The notes: generated by a model from the sequence alone, not told the origin. A stretch of DNA of 35,143 bases from an uncultured Lachnospiraceae bacterium (GCA_910588285.1 CAJUQB010000048.1:3256-38398), one strand, 5' to 3'. Shown: positions 1 through 7,090, counted from the stretch's first letter. Program-made: numbers and translations.

Positions 1-261
1 GCCATGGCCCTGCCGGATACCGGTCTTCGGATCATCCGTCCCTTCCTCTATATGAATGAGGCGGATATCATCGGCTTCAGCCGCAAATACGACCTTCCCA
101 CCCTTAAGAATCCCTGTCCTGCTGACGGAAGAACAAAGCGTGCCTATGTGAAGCAGCTGCTCCATCAGCTGAATCAGGAGAATCCCGGTGTAAAAAAACG
201 GCTGTTTACGGCCCTGTGTCATGGGAATATTCCCGGCTGGACTGTTCCAGAGACTCAATAG
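1..261 (+). CDS. PP-loop ATPase, TtcA-like (3' part only)
   Basis: C-terminal 86 residues of a protein whose start lies left of the window; the reading frame is open from base 1 to the TAG at 259-261. The segment RPFLYMNEADI followed by KNPCPADGxTKR resembles the C-terminal part of the TtcA/TilS-like PP-loop superfamily, which adenylates tRNA for thiolation (2-thiocytidine) or related modification. The Cys in the KNPC stretch is in the region where TtcA carries its second cysteine motif. The ATP-binding PP-loop itself is not in the window, so substrate assignment is an inference. The gene ends 7 bp inside the convergent acyltransferase gene. Confidence 0.72.
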   Translation, partial: AMALPDTGLRIIRPFLYMNEADIIGFSRKYDLPTLKNPCPADGRTKRAYVKQLLHQLNQENPGVKKRLFTALCHGNIPGWTVPETQ

Positions 262-983
262 GGCCGTGAAAAGCTGTACTGCTCCAGCACCTCTGCAATC
301 CGTGCCCTTACGATCTCTGCGATCTCAGAAGTCTTCTTGCCAATATAATCCTCATAAAAAAGAGGCTTCAGAAAATGAACCTGTGTGGTAACCTTCCCTA
401 AGGTAAAGCTGTTAAATACCTTATAGGAATCAATCAACGCCACAGGTACAATGGGGGCCTTGGCCTTCACGGCAGCCTTGAAGCTGCCCGGCTTAAAGGT
501 TCCCATCTGGTTCTTGTTGTTGAACTCATACTCTCCCTCCGGGAAAATAATGTATTTCCGGCCCTCACTTACTTCCCTGGCCATATCATTGATCACCTGA
601 ATCGCCTGACGCACATCATTCTTATCCAGACGCTTCCCCTGCACCAGATCTACAATCTCGCGGACAAGTATGGTATTGGACTTATTCTTGTCCATCACGA
701 AGGAACAGGGCTCCTTGTGTACATTCATAATGCCCAGCACATCATACTTCCCCTGATGGTTGGGAACCATCACATAGCCGCCCTCCCGGGGCAGATTCTC
801 CTCCCCATATGCCTTCGTGTGAATACGCCCGGTACGCTTCATGAGCTTGATGGCATGACGGACCAGATGATAACGGGTGCTCTCGGAATACTTCTCCGGG
901 TGGTTGGCCTGATACCGCATCTTTGGAATCATATAGGGTGCACGGAACAGGTTCATAATAATTACATATAAAAACTTAATCAT
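255..983 (-). CDS. plsC: 1-acyl-sn-glycerol-3-phosphate acyltransferase (PlsC family)
   Basis: A 242-residue protein of the lysophosphatidic acid acyltransferase family, which places the second acyl chain on glycerol-3-phosphate lipids at the inner membrane face. The acceptor/catalytic HX4D motif is His76-Asp81 (NHQGKYD) and the substrate motif FPEG is at 147-150. The first 20 residues are hydrophobic with basic residues (MIKFLYVIIMNLF), as expected for membrane association. The ATG at 983 is chosen because AAAGGAG lies about 10 bases upstream; the frame stays open a further 33 codons but those cover the promoter. It stands alone behind its own promoter and is convergent with, and 7 bp overlapped by, the TtcA-like gene. 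Confidence 0.85.
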   Translation of the reverse strand: MIKFLYVIIMNLFRAPYMIPKMRYQANHPEKYSESTRYHLVRHAIKLMKRTGRIHTKAYGEENLPREGGYVMVPNHQGKYDVLGIMNVHKEPCSFVMDKNKSNTILVREIVDLVQGKRLDKNDVRQAIQVINDMAREVSEGRKYIIFPEGEYEFNNKNQMGTFKPGSFKAAVKAKAPIVPVALIDSYKVFNSFTLGKVTTQVHFLKPLFYEDYIGKKTSEIAEIVRARIAEVLEQYSFSRPY

Positions 984-1011
984 CAGTAAAACGCTCCTTT
1001 GTCCACCCTCT

Positions 1012-1040
1012 ATTATAGACATTCTTGGGCAAAAAAACAA
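1012..1040 (-). promoter_or_regulatory. sigma-A type promoter of plsC
   Basis: On the minus strand TTGTTT (1035-1040), a 17-base spacer and a perfect TATAAT (1012-1017) lie about 30 bases before the plsC start. This is read directly from the sequence; the transcription start is not known. Confidence 0.6.
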
Positions 1041-1070
1041 GAAATAATTTATTCCAGCGTAAGGTAACAA

Positions 1071-1093
1071 TTCACGGCCCAACCGGCCGCGAA
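1071..1093 (-). terminator. possible hairpin after the YneA-like gene
   Basis: TTCGCGGCC and GGCCGTGAA form a 9-bp stem (one G-U pair) with a 5-base loop between the YneA-like stop and the plsC promoter. There is no immediate U-run, so an intrinsic terminator is only a possibility. Confidence 0.3.
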
Positions 1094-1144
1094 CGGTAAC
1101 GATTTAGGGCAATTTTTTAGACTTCATGGGATGTCTCAGCAGGC

Positions 1145-1678
1145 TCACCGGAATTCCCTGGAGTAATACGGGATTGTCAAAAACTGTCCGCTATGGATAT
1201 CGTCAGGCCCCAGCTGATTCAGGGCCTTCACCTCCTCGATATAATCCTGTACACTGTCATATTCCGGCGACATATAGGCAGCTGCAATCGACCACAGCGT
1301 ATCACCGGGACGGATCTCAATGCAGGTATAATACTTAAAGGAAGGCGGCTCCTGGGAGGCCTCTGACCGGCTTGCCGCTAAGATAGCGCTGCCCAGCAGG
1401 CTCCCGCAGACAATAACAACCAGCGTAATAAGTGCTATGGCAAGCTTCTGATACTTCACCTGCCGGCTTCTGTAATCAGCAGCCTCTCTCCTGCTCACAG
1501 CCCTGTCCGGTATAAGCTTCATGGTCATATCACTGCCTGTTCTAAGCCTTTCGCTCATATCATTATCCTCTATAAACCTCCCGGTCATATCATTGCCTGT
1601 AATAAACCTCCTGGTCATATCACTGCCTGTAATAAACCTCCCCTTCTTATCCCTGTCCTCTGTAAGCTTCCACTTCAT
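1145..1678 (-). CDS. YneA-like LysM membrane protein, SOS cell-division inhibitor candidate
   Basis: A 177-residue protein divergent from lexA. In order it has a charged N-terminus with four 10-residue repeats (13-52), one transmembrane helix (about 79-102) and a C-terminal LysM-type segment (about 117-172, with RPGDTLWSIA and a final LTIPYY). Bacillus YneA, also next to lexA, is a membrane LysM protein that delays division during SOS; position, topology and LexA sites support the same role here, but sequence identity was not tested. ATG 1678 is preferred because GGAGGGGAG lies just upstream; the longer frame to 1750 runs into the LexA boxes. The cytoplasmic repeat segment is not something I know from YneA proteins. 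Confidence 0.72.
   Translation of the reverse strand: MKWKLTEDRDKKGRFITGSDMTRRFITGNDMTGRFIEDNDMSERLRTGSDMTMKLIPDRAVSRREAADYRSRQVKYQKLAIALITLVVIVCGSLLGSAILAASRSEASQEPPSFKYYTCIEIRPGDTLWSIAAAYMSPEYDSVQDYIEEVKALNQLGPDDIHSGQFLTIPYYSREFR
1523..1642 (-). repeat. four 30-bp in-frame tandem repeats
   Basis: Encodes four decapeptides: GRFITGSDMT, RRFITGNDMT, GRFIEDNDMS and ERLRTGSDMT, before the transmembrane helix of the YneA-like protein. Copies one and two are nearly identical, copies three and four have diverged, which suggests stepwise expansion with the frame kept. Confidence 0.85.
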
Positions 1679-1730
1679 AGCCTCTCCCCTCCAATCACTC
1701 CTCCAAACAGCTTCATGTATCCCTATATAT

Positions 1731-1757
1731 CGAATACATGTTCCGAACATTTGTTTT
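1731..1757. promoter_or_regulatory. two adjacent LexA-box-like sites
   Basis: CGAATACATGTTCC (1731-1744) and CGAACATTTGTTTT (1744-1757) each resemble the Gram-positive SOS box CGAACN4GTTCG with one to two deviations and share one base, a 13-bp step. They sit downstream of the YneA-like -10, a blocking position. Confidence 0.65.
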
Positions 1758-1761
1758 CTAT

Positions 1762-1790
1762 ATTATAGTATCAGAACAGATGTTTGTCAA
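1762..1790 (-). promoter_or_regulatory. consensus sigma-A promoter of the YneA-like gene
   Basis: TTGACA (1785-1790), a 17-base spacer and TATAAT (1762-1767): both hexamers perfect. A LexA-like box fills the spacer and two more lie between the -10 and the start codon. This fits a strong promoter held off by repression. Confidence 0.8.
1773..1786. promoter_or_regulatory. LexA-box-like site in the YneA-like promoter
   Basis: AGAACAGATGTTTG matches GAACN4GTTYG and lies between the -35 and -10 of the YneA-like promoter. Confidence 0.7.
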
Positions 1791-1817
1791 CAGTTTTTTT
1801 GTGGGTCGGTTATAATG

Positions 1818-1844
1818 CGAACAAATTTTCGGAATATGTGTTTG
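1818..1844. promoter_or_regulatory. two adjacent LexA-box-like sites at the lexA promoter
   Basis: CGAACAAATTTTCG (1818-1831) and GGAATATGTGTTTG (1831-1844) again share one base (13-bp step). The second overlaps the lexA -35, consistent with autorepression. Confidence 0.6.
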
Positions 1845-1870
1845 CTTTTTCCGGAGAGATATGATATACT
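1842..1870 (+). promoter_or_regulatory. sigma-A promoter of lexA
   Basis: TTGCTT (1842-1847), 17-base spacer, TATACT (1865-1870), about 56 bases before the lexA ATG. The -35 is inside a LexA-like box. Confidence 0.7.
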
Positions 1871-1926
1871 GAATGTATTAGCAACTTGCCGGACAACTCA
1901 TATAATTTCTGAAGGAGGATTTGACA

Positions 1927-2544
1927 ATGGCATATGGCAAGATCAGTGAGAAGCAGCGAGAGATTTTAGAATATATCAAGAGCGAGATTTTGAATAAGGG
2001 GTATCCGCCGGCAGTGCGTGATATCTGCGAGGCGGTACATTTGAAGTCCACCTCTTCTGTCCACTCCCATCTGGAGACCCTGGAGAAGAACGGCTATATC
2101 CGCCGTGACCCCACGAAGCCCAGAGCCATAGAGATCATAGACGACAGCTTTAACCTTGTGCGCCGTGAGGTGGTGAATGTTCCGCTTTTGGGCCGTGTCG
2201 CTGCCGGTGAGCCTCTGCTTGCCGTTGAGAATGTGGAATCCTATTTTCCCATTCCGGCAGAGTATATGCCCAACCAGGAATGCTTTATGCTGACCGTGAA
2301 GGGCGAGAGCATGGTGAATGCCGGGATTCTTGACGGGGATGAGATTCTGGTCCAGAGACAGTCGGATGCCCAGAACGGCGATATGGTTGTGGCCCTGCTG
2401 GATGATTCCGCCACGGTCAAGACCTTTTATAAGGAGGATGGCTACTACCGTCTCCAGCCGGAGAATGATACGATGGACCCCATACTTGTGGACCATGTGG
2501 AGATTTTGGGCAAGGTGTTCGGTATCATGCGCTTTATGCGGTGA
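1927..2544 (+). CDS. lexA: LexA repressor
   Basis: SOS repressor and self-cleaving serine protease, 205 residues. The N-terminal winged helix-turn-helix (about 1-68; KSTSSVHSHLETLEKNGYI is the recognition part) is followed by the cleavage site Ala93-Gly94 and the Ser128 (GESM)/Lys165 (ATVK) dyad of the peptidase S24 domain. ATG 1927 has AAGGAGG at 8-9 bases; an in-frame TTG six bases earlier is less likely because it is too close to that site. Monocistronic and divergent from the YneA-like gene, sharing a regulatory region with five LexA-box-like sites. A GC-rich hairpin follows it. Confidence 0.95.
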   Translation: MAYGKISEKQREILEYIKSEILNKGYPPAVRDICEAVHLKSTSSVHSHLETLEKNGYIRRDPTKPRAIEIIDDSFNLVRREVVNVPLLGRVAAGEPLLAVENVESYFPIPAEYMPNQECFMLTVKGESMVNAGILDGDEILVQRQSDAQNGDMVVALLDDSATVKTFYKEDGYYRLQPENDTMDPILVDHVEILGKVFGIMRFMR

Positions 2545-2565
2545 AGCCTGCAGCCCAGGAAGTGA

Positions 2566-2591
2566 ATGCCCCGCTGCAAGCAACGGGGCAT
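2566..2591. terminator. hairpin between convergent lexA and rsfS
   Basis: ATGCCCCG (2566-2573) and CGGGGCAT (2584-2591) form a perfect 8-bp stem with a 10-base loop. The downstream flanks are only modestly T-rich, so bidirectional termination is plausible but not certain. Confidence 0.5.
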
Positions 2592-2605
2592 CCTGTGTTC
2601 TAATC

Positions 2606-2647
2606 TTACTTATAATTCCTTACCTATAATTCCTTACTTATAATTCC
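2606..2647. repeat. three 14-bp tandem copies of the rsfS 3' end
   Basis: Plus-strand units TTACTTATAATTCC (2606-2619), TTACCTATAATTCC (2620-2633) and TTACTTATAATTCC (2634-2647). The last unit contains the rsfS stop (2638-2640) and its final codons; the other two are intergenic copies. Confidence 0.85.
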
Positions 2648-2988
2648 GTCACATCCATCTGACGGCCGTCTCTCCAGATTCGTTCCAGGTCATAGAACAG
2701 ACGGTCCTCCTTGGAGAAGATGTGCACGATTATGTCACCGTAATCCATCAGGATCCAGCTGGAGTTCTGATTGCCCTCTACCTGTCTGGCATGATGCCCG
2801 GCCTTGGCCAGATCCTCATCTACGGCATCCACCATGGCCTGAATCTGATTCTGGTTCCCCCCGCTGGCAATGATAAAATAATCTGCCAGGACGGAGATTT
2901 CGCTGATCTCAATGATGCGGATGTCTTCCGCCTTTTTTTCATCCAATGCGTGGCAGGCGATTTTCGCCAGCTCTCTTGCTTCTGTCAT
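2638..2988 (-). CDS. rsfS: ribosome silencing factor RsfS
   Basis: A 116-residue RsfS (Iojap/YqeL) protein, which binds ribosomal protein L14 and blocks 30S-50S joining in starvation or stationary phase. Family signatures are visible: VLADYFIIASGGNQNQ (33-48), VEGNQNSSWILMDYGDIIVHIF (70-91) and RLFYDLERIWRDG near the end. AAGGAGG precedes the ATG, which overlaps the yqeK stop as ATGA, so the two are translationally coupled. It closes the obg-nadD-type operon. Its last codons are inside a 14-bp triplicated repeat. Confidence 0.93.
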   Translation of the reverse strand: MTEARELAKIACHALDEKKAEDIRIIEISEISVLADYFIIASGGNQNQIQAMVDAVDEDLAKAGHHARQVEGNQNSSWILMDYGDIIVHIFSKEDRLFYDLERIWRDGRQMDVTEL

Positions 2989-3587
2989 AATGATTCCTCC
3001 TTGTCGCGAGCCTTCTGCCCATTACACAGCTCCCGGAAATAGGTGCCGGTTTCTGCTGTCAGCGGATCAATCTCCCCTCTGCCCTCCTCCAGATAGGATA
3101 AGGTGCCCTCCAGAATATGAAGCATGGTTCGGTCAAGATCCACAAAGGCCATGGCACGCACCTGCTCTAAGTCAGGCGCTTTGTTGCGGTTGGGTTCTAT
3201 ATAATCTGCAATGTAGATAATCTTGTCCAGCAGATTCATTCCAGGCACTCCTGTGGTATGCACTGCAATGGCATGCAGGATATCCGGATCCTTTATATGG
3301 TATTTTTTCCTGGCATACCATGCCCCCAGCTTTGCGTGAAGCAGGAAGGGGCTGCGCTCCTCTGCCCTGGTAATTTCAATGTGGTGCTTCTTACACAGCT
3401 CCAGCTTTTTGTCATTGGGAATGCATTTGGCACAGTCATGAAGCAGTCCTGCCAGAAGCGCCTGCTCCATATCGCAGCCATGAGCCATGGCCAGGGAGGC
3501 CGCTGTATACATCACTCCCATGGTATGGCAAAAACGCTCCTTATCCAGCGCCTTATGCAATTTTTTTTCGATTTTACTTCGCTCCAT
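2985..3587 (-). CDS. yqeK: HD-domain hydrolase YqeK (Ap4A hydrolase type)
   Basis: A 200-residue HD-domain protein of the YqeK family, whose characterised members are symmetric diadenosine tetraphosphate hydrolases. The HD pair is in LLAGLLHDCAK, with further likely metal ligands His in FLLHAKLGA and HTTG, and a conserved IYIADYIEPNR. Genetic linkage to nadD and rsfS is the usual Firmicutes arrangement. The start at 3587 is chosen for GGAGGG close upstream; an ATG at 3599 is the alternative. Upstream of it lies an unusual hairpin-rich spacer that separates it from nadD by 188 bp, whereas most of the operon is tightly packed. Confidence 0.88.
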   Translation of the reverse strand: MERSKIEKKLHKALDKERFCHTMGVMYTAASLAMAHGCDMEQALLAGLLHDCAKCIPNDKKLELCKKHHIEITRAEERSPFLLHAKLGAWYARKKYHIKDPDILHAIAVHTTGVPGMNLLDKIIYIADYIEPNRNKAPDLEQVRAMAFVDLDRTMLHILEGTLSYLEEGRGEIDPLTAETGTYFRELCNGQKARDKEESL

Positions 3588-3634
3588 GCTTCCCTCCATT
3601 CTATGATACCGCGGATTGCTCCACATTTCATGCT

Positions 3635-3706
3635 CCCGCAATCCTAAAACACCTCAAATCCGCTCATTTTTCTACGAAAAATGGCTACTTTTCGGTGTTT
3701 TGCGGG
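3635..3706. repeat. large nested hairpin element between nadD and yqeK
   Basis: Outer arms CCCGCA(6-base bulge)AAAACACC (3635-3653) and GGTGTTTTGCGGG (3694-3706), inner arms CATTTTTC (3665-3672) and GAAAAATG (3676-3683). This is much more structure than an operon spacer needs and looks like a REP- or MITE-type unit. No transposase or target duplication is visible. Confidence 0.6.
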
Positions 3707-3718
3707 TCCCAAGTTCAA

Positions 3719-3751
3719 AAATCCTCTTGCAAGCCGGCTTGCATCGGATTT
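3719..3751 (-). terminator. terminator-like inverted repeat after nadD
   Basis: TGCAAGCCGGCTTGCA (3728-3743) is a perfect 16-bp palindrome flanked by AAATCC / GGATTT (3719-3724, 3746-3751), giving an interrupted 14-bp stem. On the minus strand it runs into TTTTTG. It could end or attenuate transcription between nadD and yqeK. Confidence 0.45.
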
Positions 3752-3775
3752 ATTGACCTTTTGACCCTGGTATCA

Positions 3776-4402
3776 TCATATATTGGTATCATATAAATGA
3801 TGCTCTTCAATGTAGCATCGTACAGCCTCAGGCACCATATAGCGGATGGTCCTTCCCTTTGCCGCAAGAGCCCGGATCCGATGGGAGGACAGGGAATAGT
3901 TTGGGGTTTTCAGGCAGGCGATTCGCGCCTGGGGATACCTCTGCTCCAGGCTCTGAATCTGCTCCTTCAATTCCGCCTCATCCACATCATCCCGCACAGC
4001 CACCAGAAGTCCCGCCTCATCTAAGATGTGCTCCGGATAACGCCAGGTTCCGAAGGCCTGCAGGGAATCCCCGCCCATAATAAAATACAGCTCCCGGTCC
4101 GGATATTGGTCTCTCAGATGATCTACGGTCCGGTAGGTATAATTCACCTCATCTGCCTCGATCTCTATGGTGGAGAGCCGAAAGGCCGCATTATCGGAAA
4201 TGGCAAGGCGTATCATATCGCAGCGCAGGGCGGCATCCAGAATCTGCCTGTCGCTTTTGTGGGGGGAACGGCCTGTTGGAATGAATAAAATCTCATCCAG
4301 CCCGAACTGCTCAGCCGCATTCTCTGCAATGAGAAGATGCCCATAATGGATGGGATTGAAGGTTCCGCCCATAATGCCAGTTTTTATCCGCTTTTCTTCC
4401 AA
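3776..4402 (-). CDS. nadD: nicotinate-nucleotide adenylyltransferase
   Basis: Makes deamido-NAD from nicotinate mononucleotide and ATP in the cytoplasm. The nucleotidyltransferase motif GGTFNPIHYGH (12-22) and the C-terminal SSHRIR element are present; 208 residues is the normal size. I place the start at a TTG (4400-4402) because ACGGAGGTG lies 8 bases upstream and the protein then begins right before the Rossmann fold; the frame continues to 4483 inside yhbY without a better signal. It follows yhbY by 16 bp and precedes the hairpin-rich spacer. Confidence 0.92.
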   Translation of the reverse strand: MEEKRIKTGIMGGTFNPIHYGHLLIAENAAEQFGLDEILFIPTGRSPHKSDRQILDAALRCDMIRLAISDNAAFRLSTIEIEADEVNYTYRTVDHLRDQYPDRELYFIMGGDSLQAFGTWRYPEHILDEAGLLVAVRDDVDEAELKEQIQSLEQRYPQARIACLKTPNYSLSSHRIRALAAKGRTIRYMVPEAVRCYIEEHHLYDTNI

Positions 4403-4418
4403 GGGATACACCTCCGTA

Positions 4419-4709
4419 TCAGCCGGGTAACTGAATCTTAGGATCCTTTTTCGCCGGACGGTAAAGAACAATTTTCCTGCCAATCACCTGCACAACCTGG
4501 GCATTGGTATGCTCTGCCATGGTCTGTGCAATCTCCTTTGGGTCGTCAAAGCAGTTTTTCAGCACAGAGAGCTTGATCAGCTCCCGCTTCTCCAGCGCTT
4601 CATCCACCGATATACACAGCTCCGGTGTAAGGCTTGATTTGCCAACCTGAAGGATTGGCTCAGTATTCATGGCCAGCCCCTTTAAATAGGCCCGCTGTTT
4701 ACTTGTCAT
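4419..4709 (-). CDS. yhbY: YhbY family RNA-binding protein (CRM domain)
   Basis: A 96-residue single CRS1-YhbY (CRM) domain protein, linked in other bacteria to pre-50S ribosomal particles. It starts MTSKQRAYLKGLA, has the typical LQVGKSSLTPELCISVDEAL and the GxxG-like VIGRKIVLYR loop near the end. GAGGTGA precedes the ATG. It is placed between obg and nadD, the normal Firmicutes order. Confidence 0.92.
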   Translation of the reverse strand: MTSKQRAYLKGLAMNTEPILQVGKSSLTPELCISVDEALEKRELIKLSVLKNCFDDPKEIAQTMAEHTNAQVVQVIGRKIVLYRPAKKDPKIQLPG

Positions 4710-4736
4710 ACGCTCACCTCTATCTCCTGAAAAGAT

Positions 4737-6023
4737 CTATTTATAATAATCAAATGCCAGCCCATACATGCGGACCGTATCGCCCTCCTGGATCCCGGCC
4801 TGTTCCAGACGGTCCAGAATGCCCTGCTCCTTCAGGAACCTCTGGAAAAAGAGGAAGCCCTTCTCGGATTCGATGTTGGTGTAGCCCAGCATCTTCTCGA
4901 TCTTAGGCCCTTCCACCACATATACCTGCTCCTCCTGGTTGAATTCCACGGTATAGGGCTCCTCCTGAAATACGTTCAGCTCCGGGAAATATTCCTGTTG
5001 GTATACAACAGGCTCCTGATCCACTGTCCCCAGCAGCTCATGGACATAGTACAGAAGCTCCTTCAGGTTCTGGCCGCTGACAGCCGAAATGGGAAATACC
5101 CGGATTCCCTGAGGCTCAAATTCCTCCTTCAGCTTGGGGATAAAGGACTGGGCTTCCTCATAAATGGCATCAATCTTATTGGCGGCAATCACCTGAGGCT
5201 TGTCCAGCAGCTTGGGATTATATGCCTGAAGCTCCTTATTGATGGCATAAATATCTGCCACCGGATCCCGCCCCTCCACGGAGGCCGCATCCACCATATG
5301 GATCATTACCTTGGTGCGCTCAATGTGCTTTAGGAATTCATGCCCAAGGCCAACGCCCTGGGAGGCTCCCTCAATCAGCCCCGGGATATCCGCAATGACA
5401 AATCCCTGCCCCTCCGAAAGATCGACTACCCCCAGGTTTGGGTTCAGGGTCGTAAAATGATAATTGGCGATCTTGGGCCTTGCATTGGTAACCCTGGACA
5501 GCAGAGTTGATTTGCCCACATTGGGAAAGCCCACCAGCCCCACATCCGCAATCACCTTCAGTTCAAGACGAACCTCCAGCTCAATGGCCGGCTGCCCCGG
5601 CTGGGCATATTTGGGGGCCTGCATGGTGGAGGTGGCATAATGCTGGTTGCCAAGGCCTCCTCTTCCGCCCTTTAGGATGATCTGGCGCGTGTTCCCGCCG
5701 GACATATCGGCAATGACCTTGTCGCTGGCAGCATCCCGGATAATCGTCCCGGCCGGCACCTTGATCACCAGGGACTGGCCGTTCTTGCCATGGCAGTTGC
5801 GCTTGCCGCCCTCCTGGCCGTTCTCGGCTGCGTATTTGCGTCTGTGGCGAAAGTCCGTAAGGGTGTTCAGGCCCTCGTCCACCTGGAATATAATATCGCC
5901 GCCATGGCCCCCGTCTCCGCCGTCCGGGCCGCCGTTTGGAACATATTTTTCCCGGCGGAAGGACACATGGCCGTCCCCGCCCTTTCCTGATTTTATAATA
6001 ATTTTTGCACTGTCTGCAAACAT
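4737..6023 (-). CDS. obg: Obg family GTPase
   Basis: A 428-residue ribosome-assembly GTPase. The glycine-rich Obg fold covers about 1-158, the G domain starts with GFPNVGKS (165-172) and contains DIPGLIEGA and NKID, and the C-terminal OCT domain (about 345-428) is the extended Firmicutes form ending VRMYGLAFDYYK. AAGGAG precedes the ATG by 7 bases. It follows rpmA in the ribosomal operon, as in most bacteria. Confidence 0.96.
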   Translation of the reverse strand: MFADSAKIIIKSGKGGDGHVSFRREKYVPNGGPDGGDGGHGGDIIFQVDEGLNTLTDFRHRRKYAAENGQEGGKRNCHGKNGQSLVIKVPAGTIIRDAASDKVIADMSGGNTRQIILKGGRGGLGNQHYATSTMQAPKYAQPGQPAIELEVRLELKVIADVGLVGFPNVGKSTLLSRVTNARPKIANYHFTTLNPNLGVVDLSEGQGFVIADIPGLIEGASQGVGLGHEFLKHIERTKVMIHMVDAASVEGRDPVADIYAINKELQAYNPKLLDKPQVIAANKIDAIYEEAQSFIPKLKEEFEPQGIRVFPISAVSGQNLKELLYYVHELLGTVDQEPVVYQQEYFPELNVFQEEPYTVEFNQEEQVYVVEGPKIEKMLGYTNIESEKGFLFFQRFLKEQGILDRLEQAGIQEGDTVRMYGLAFDYYK

Positions 6024-6082
6024 AATAATCTCCTTCGGATGAAAATAGACCCGGCTGAAACAGTCGAGTCTATCAAGTCATC

Positions 6083-6373
6083 TTATTCGTTGCTTGCTAC
6101 CGGATATACGGAAGCCTGCTTTTTATCGCGGCCCTTCCGCTCGAATCTCAGTACGCCGTCAACCAGTGCGAATAACGTATCGTCGCCGCCGATCCCAACA
6201 TTCACGCCGGGATGGATCTTGGTTCCGCGCTGCCGGTAAAGGATGTTGCCAGCCTTCACAAACTGTCCGTCAGCTCTCTTCGCACCCAATCTCTTGGACT
6301 CGGAATCTCTACCGTTCTTGGTAGAACCAACTCCCTTCTTATGAGCGAAAAATTGAAGGTTCATATTCATCAT
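6083..6373 (-). CDS. rpmA: 50S ribosomal protein L27 (with Prp-cleaved leader)
   Basis: L27 sits near the peptidyl-transferase centre. The 96-residue product begins MMNMNLQFF then AHKKG. In Firmicutes the first nine residues up to QFF are removed by the protease Prp, and here the first ATG (6373, with AAGGAGGTG 9 bases upstream) gives exactly that nine-residue leader. The core STKNGRDSESKRLGAKR and RQRGTKIHPG is standard. The Prp gene is immediately upstream, 4 bp away. Confidence 0.97.
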   Translation of the reverse strand: MMNMNLQFFAHKKGVGSTKNGRDSESKRLGAKRADGQFVKAGNILYRQRGTKIHPGVNVGIGGDDTLFALVDGVLRFERKGRDKKQASVYPVASNE

Positions 6374-6377
6374 GTTC

Positions 6378-6707
6378 TTACACCTCCTTGAATATCAATG
6401 AAATATATTCGTTTCCATAGAAATCCTGTATTCCTTGTAAGCCAAAAACCAGGGAATTCATCAACAGGCCCGCATCATGGGAAGCTGCGGCGGGAAAGCG
6501 GAAGGAAATAAATCCCGTCTCCTCACGTGTGTTCAGCTCAAATCTGTCCTCTGTGAATGCCTCGATGGAATTGATGGCATTCATCACCAGGGCAGACGCC
6601 CCAGCACAGACAATGTCCTCTCCTGCCTGGGCATACTCCGCATGTCCGATGGTATCAAATCCGGTATATGCGCCTGTCTGATCTTTGTAAATTGTTATTG
6701 TGATCAT
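6378..6707 (-). CDS. prp: ribosomal-processing cysteine protease Prp
   Basis: A 109-residue YsxB/Prp protein that trims the N-terminus of L27 in Firmicutes. The catalytic pair is His22 (GHAEYA) and Cys34 (DIVCAGASAL), at the same positions described for the Staphylococcus aureus enzyme. It lies between rplU and rpmA, its usual place, and its substrate gene in this window carries the matching QFF-A cleavage sequence. Confidence 0.94.
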   Translation of the reverse strand: MITITIYKDQTGAYTGFDTIGHAEYAQAGEDIVCAGASALVMNAINSIEAFTEDRFELNTREETGFISFRFPAAASHDAGLLMNSLVFGLQGIQDFYGNEYISLIFKEV

Positions 6708-6722
6708 AACAATTCCCAGCGA

Positions 6723-7028
6723 TTAACCGTTGATCTTGTCAATCTTAACCTTGGTAAACGCCTGTCTGTGGCCGTTCTTCTTGTGATAGCCGGTCTTTCT
6801 CTTGTACTTGTACACGATAACCTTCTTGCCGCGGCCGTTCTCTACTACGGAACCGTCTACAGTAGCGCCGGAAACGTCTGCTCCAACCTTCAGAGCACCG
6901 TCGCTGACTGCCAATACGTTATCAAAAGTAACCTTCTCACCAGCTTCAACACCAAGCTTCTCAATGGTAATGATATCGCCCTCGGATACTTTGTACTGCT
7001 TACCACCTGTTGCTATAATTGCGTACAT
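6723..7028 (-). CDS. rplU: 50S ribosomal protein L21
   Basis: A 101-residue L21: MYAIIATGGKQYKV at the start and KRKTGYHKKNGHRQ in the RNA-binding C-terminal part. AGGAGGTG precedes the ATG by about 5 bases. It opens the rplU-prp-rpmA-obg group and is preceded by an L21-leader-like RNA. Confidence 0.97.
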   Translation of the reverse strand: MYAIIATGGKQYKVSEGDIITIEKLGVEAGEKVTFDNVLAVSDGALKVGADVSGATVDGSVVENGRGKKVIVYKYKRKTGYHKKNGHRQAFTKVKIDKING

Positions 7029-7035
7029 ATGGCAC

Positions 7036-7090
7036 CTCCTATTATCATTACTCGCCAGCTGCGGTGCTGTCCATGGACAGACTTAAAACC
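7036..7090 (-). ncRNA. probable ribosomal protein L21 leader
   Basis: Between rng and rplU the minus strand carries GGACAGCACCGCAGCTGG followed by CGAGTAATGA and the rplU ribosome binding site. This resembles, from memory, the conserved part of the Firmicutes L21 leader. CTGTCCATGGACAG (7067-7080) is a perfect 14-bp palindrome inside it. A covariance search would settle it. Confidence 0.55.
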
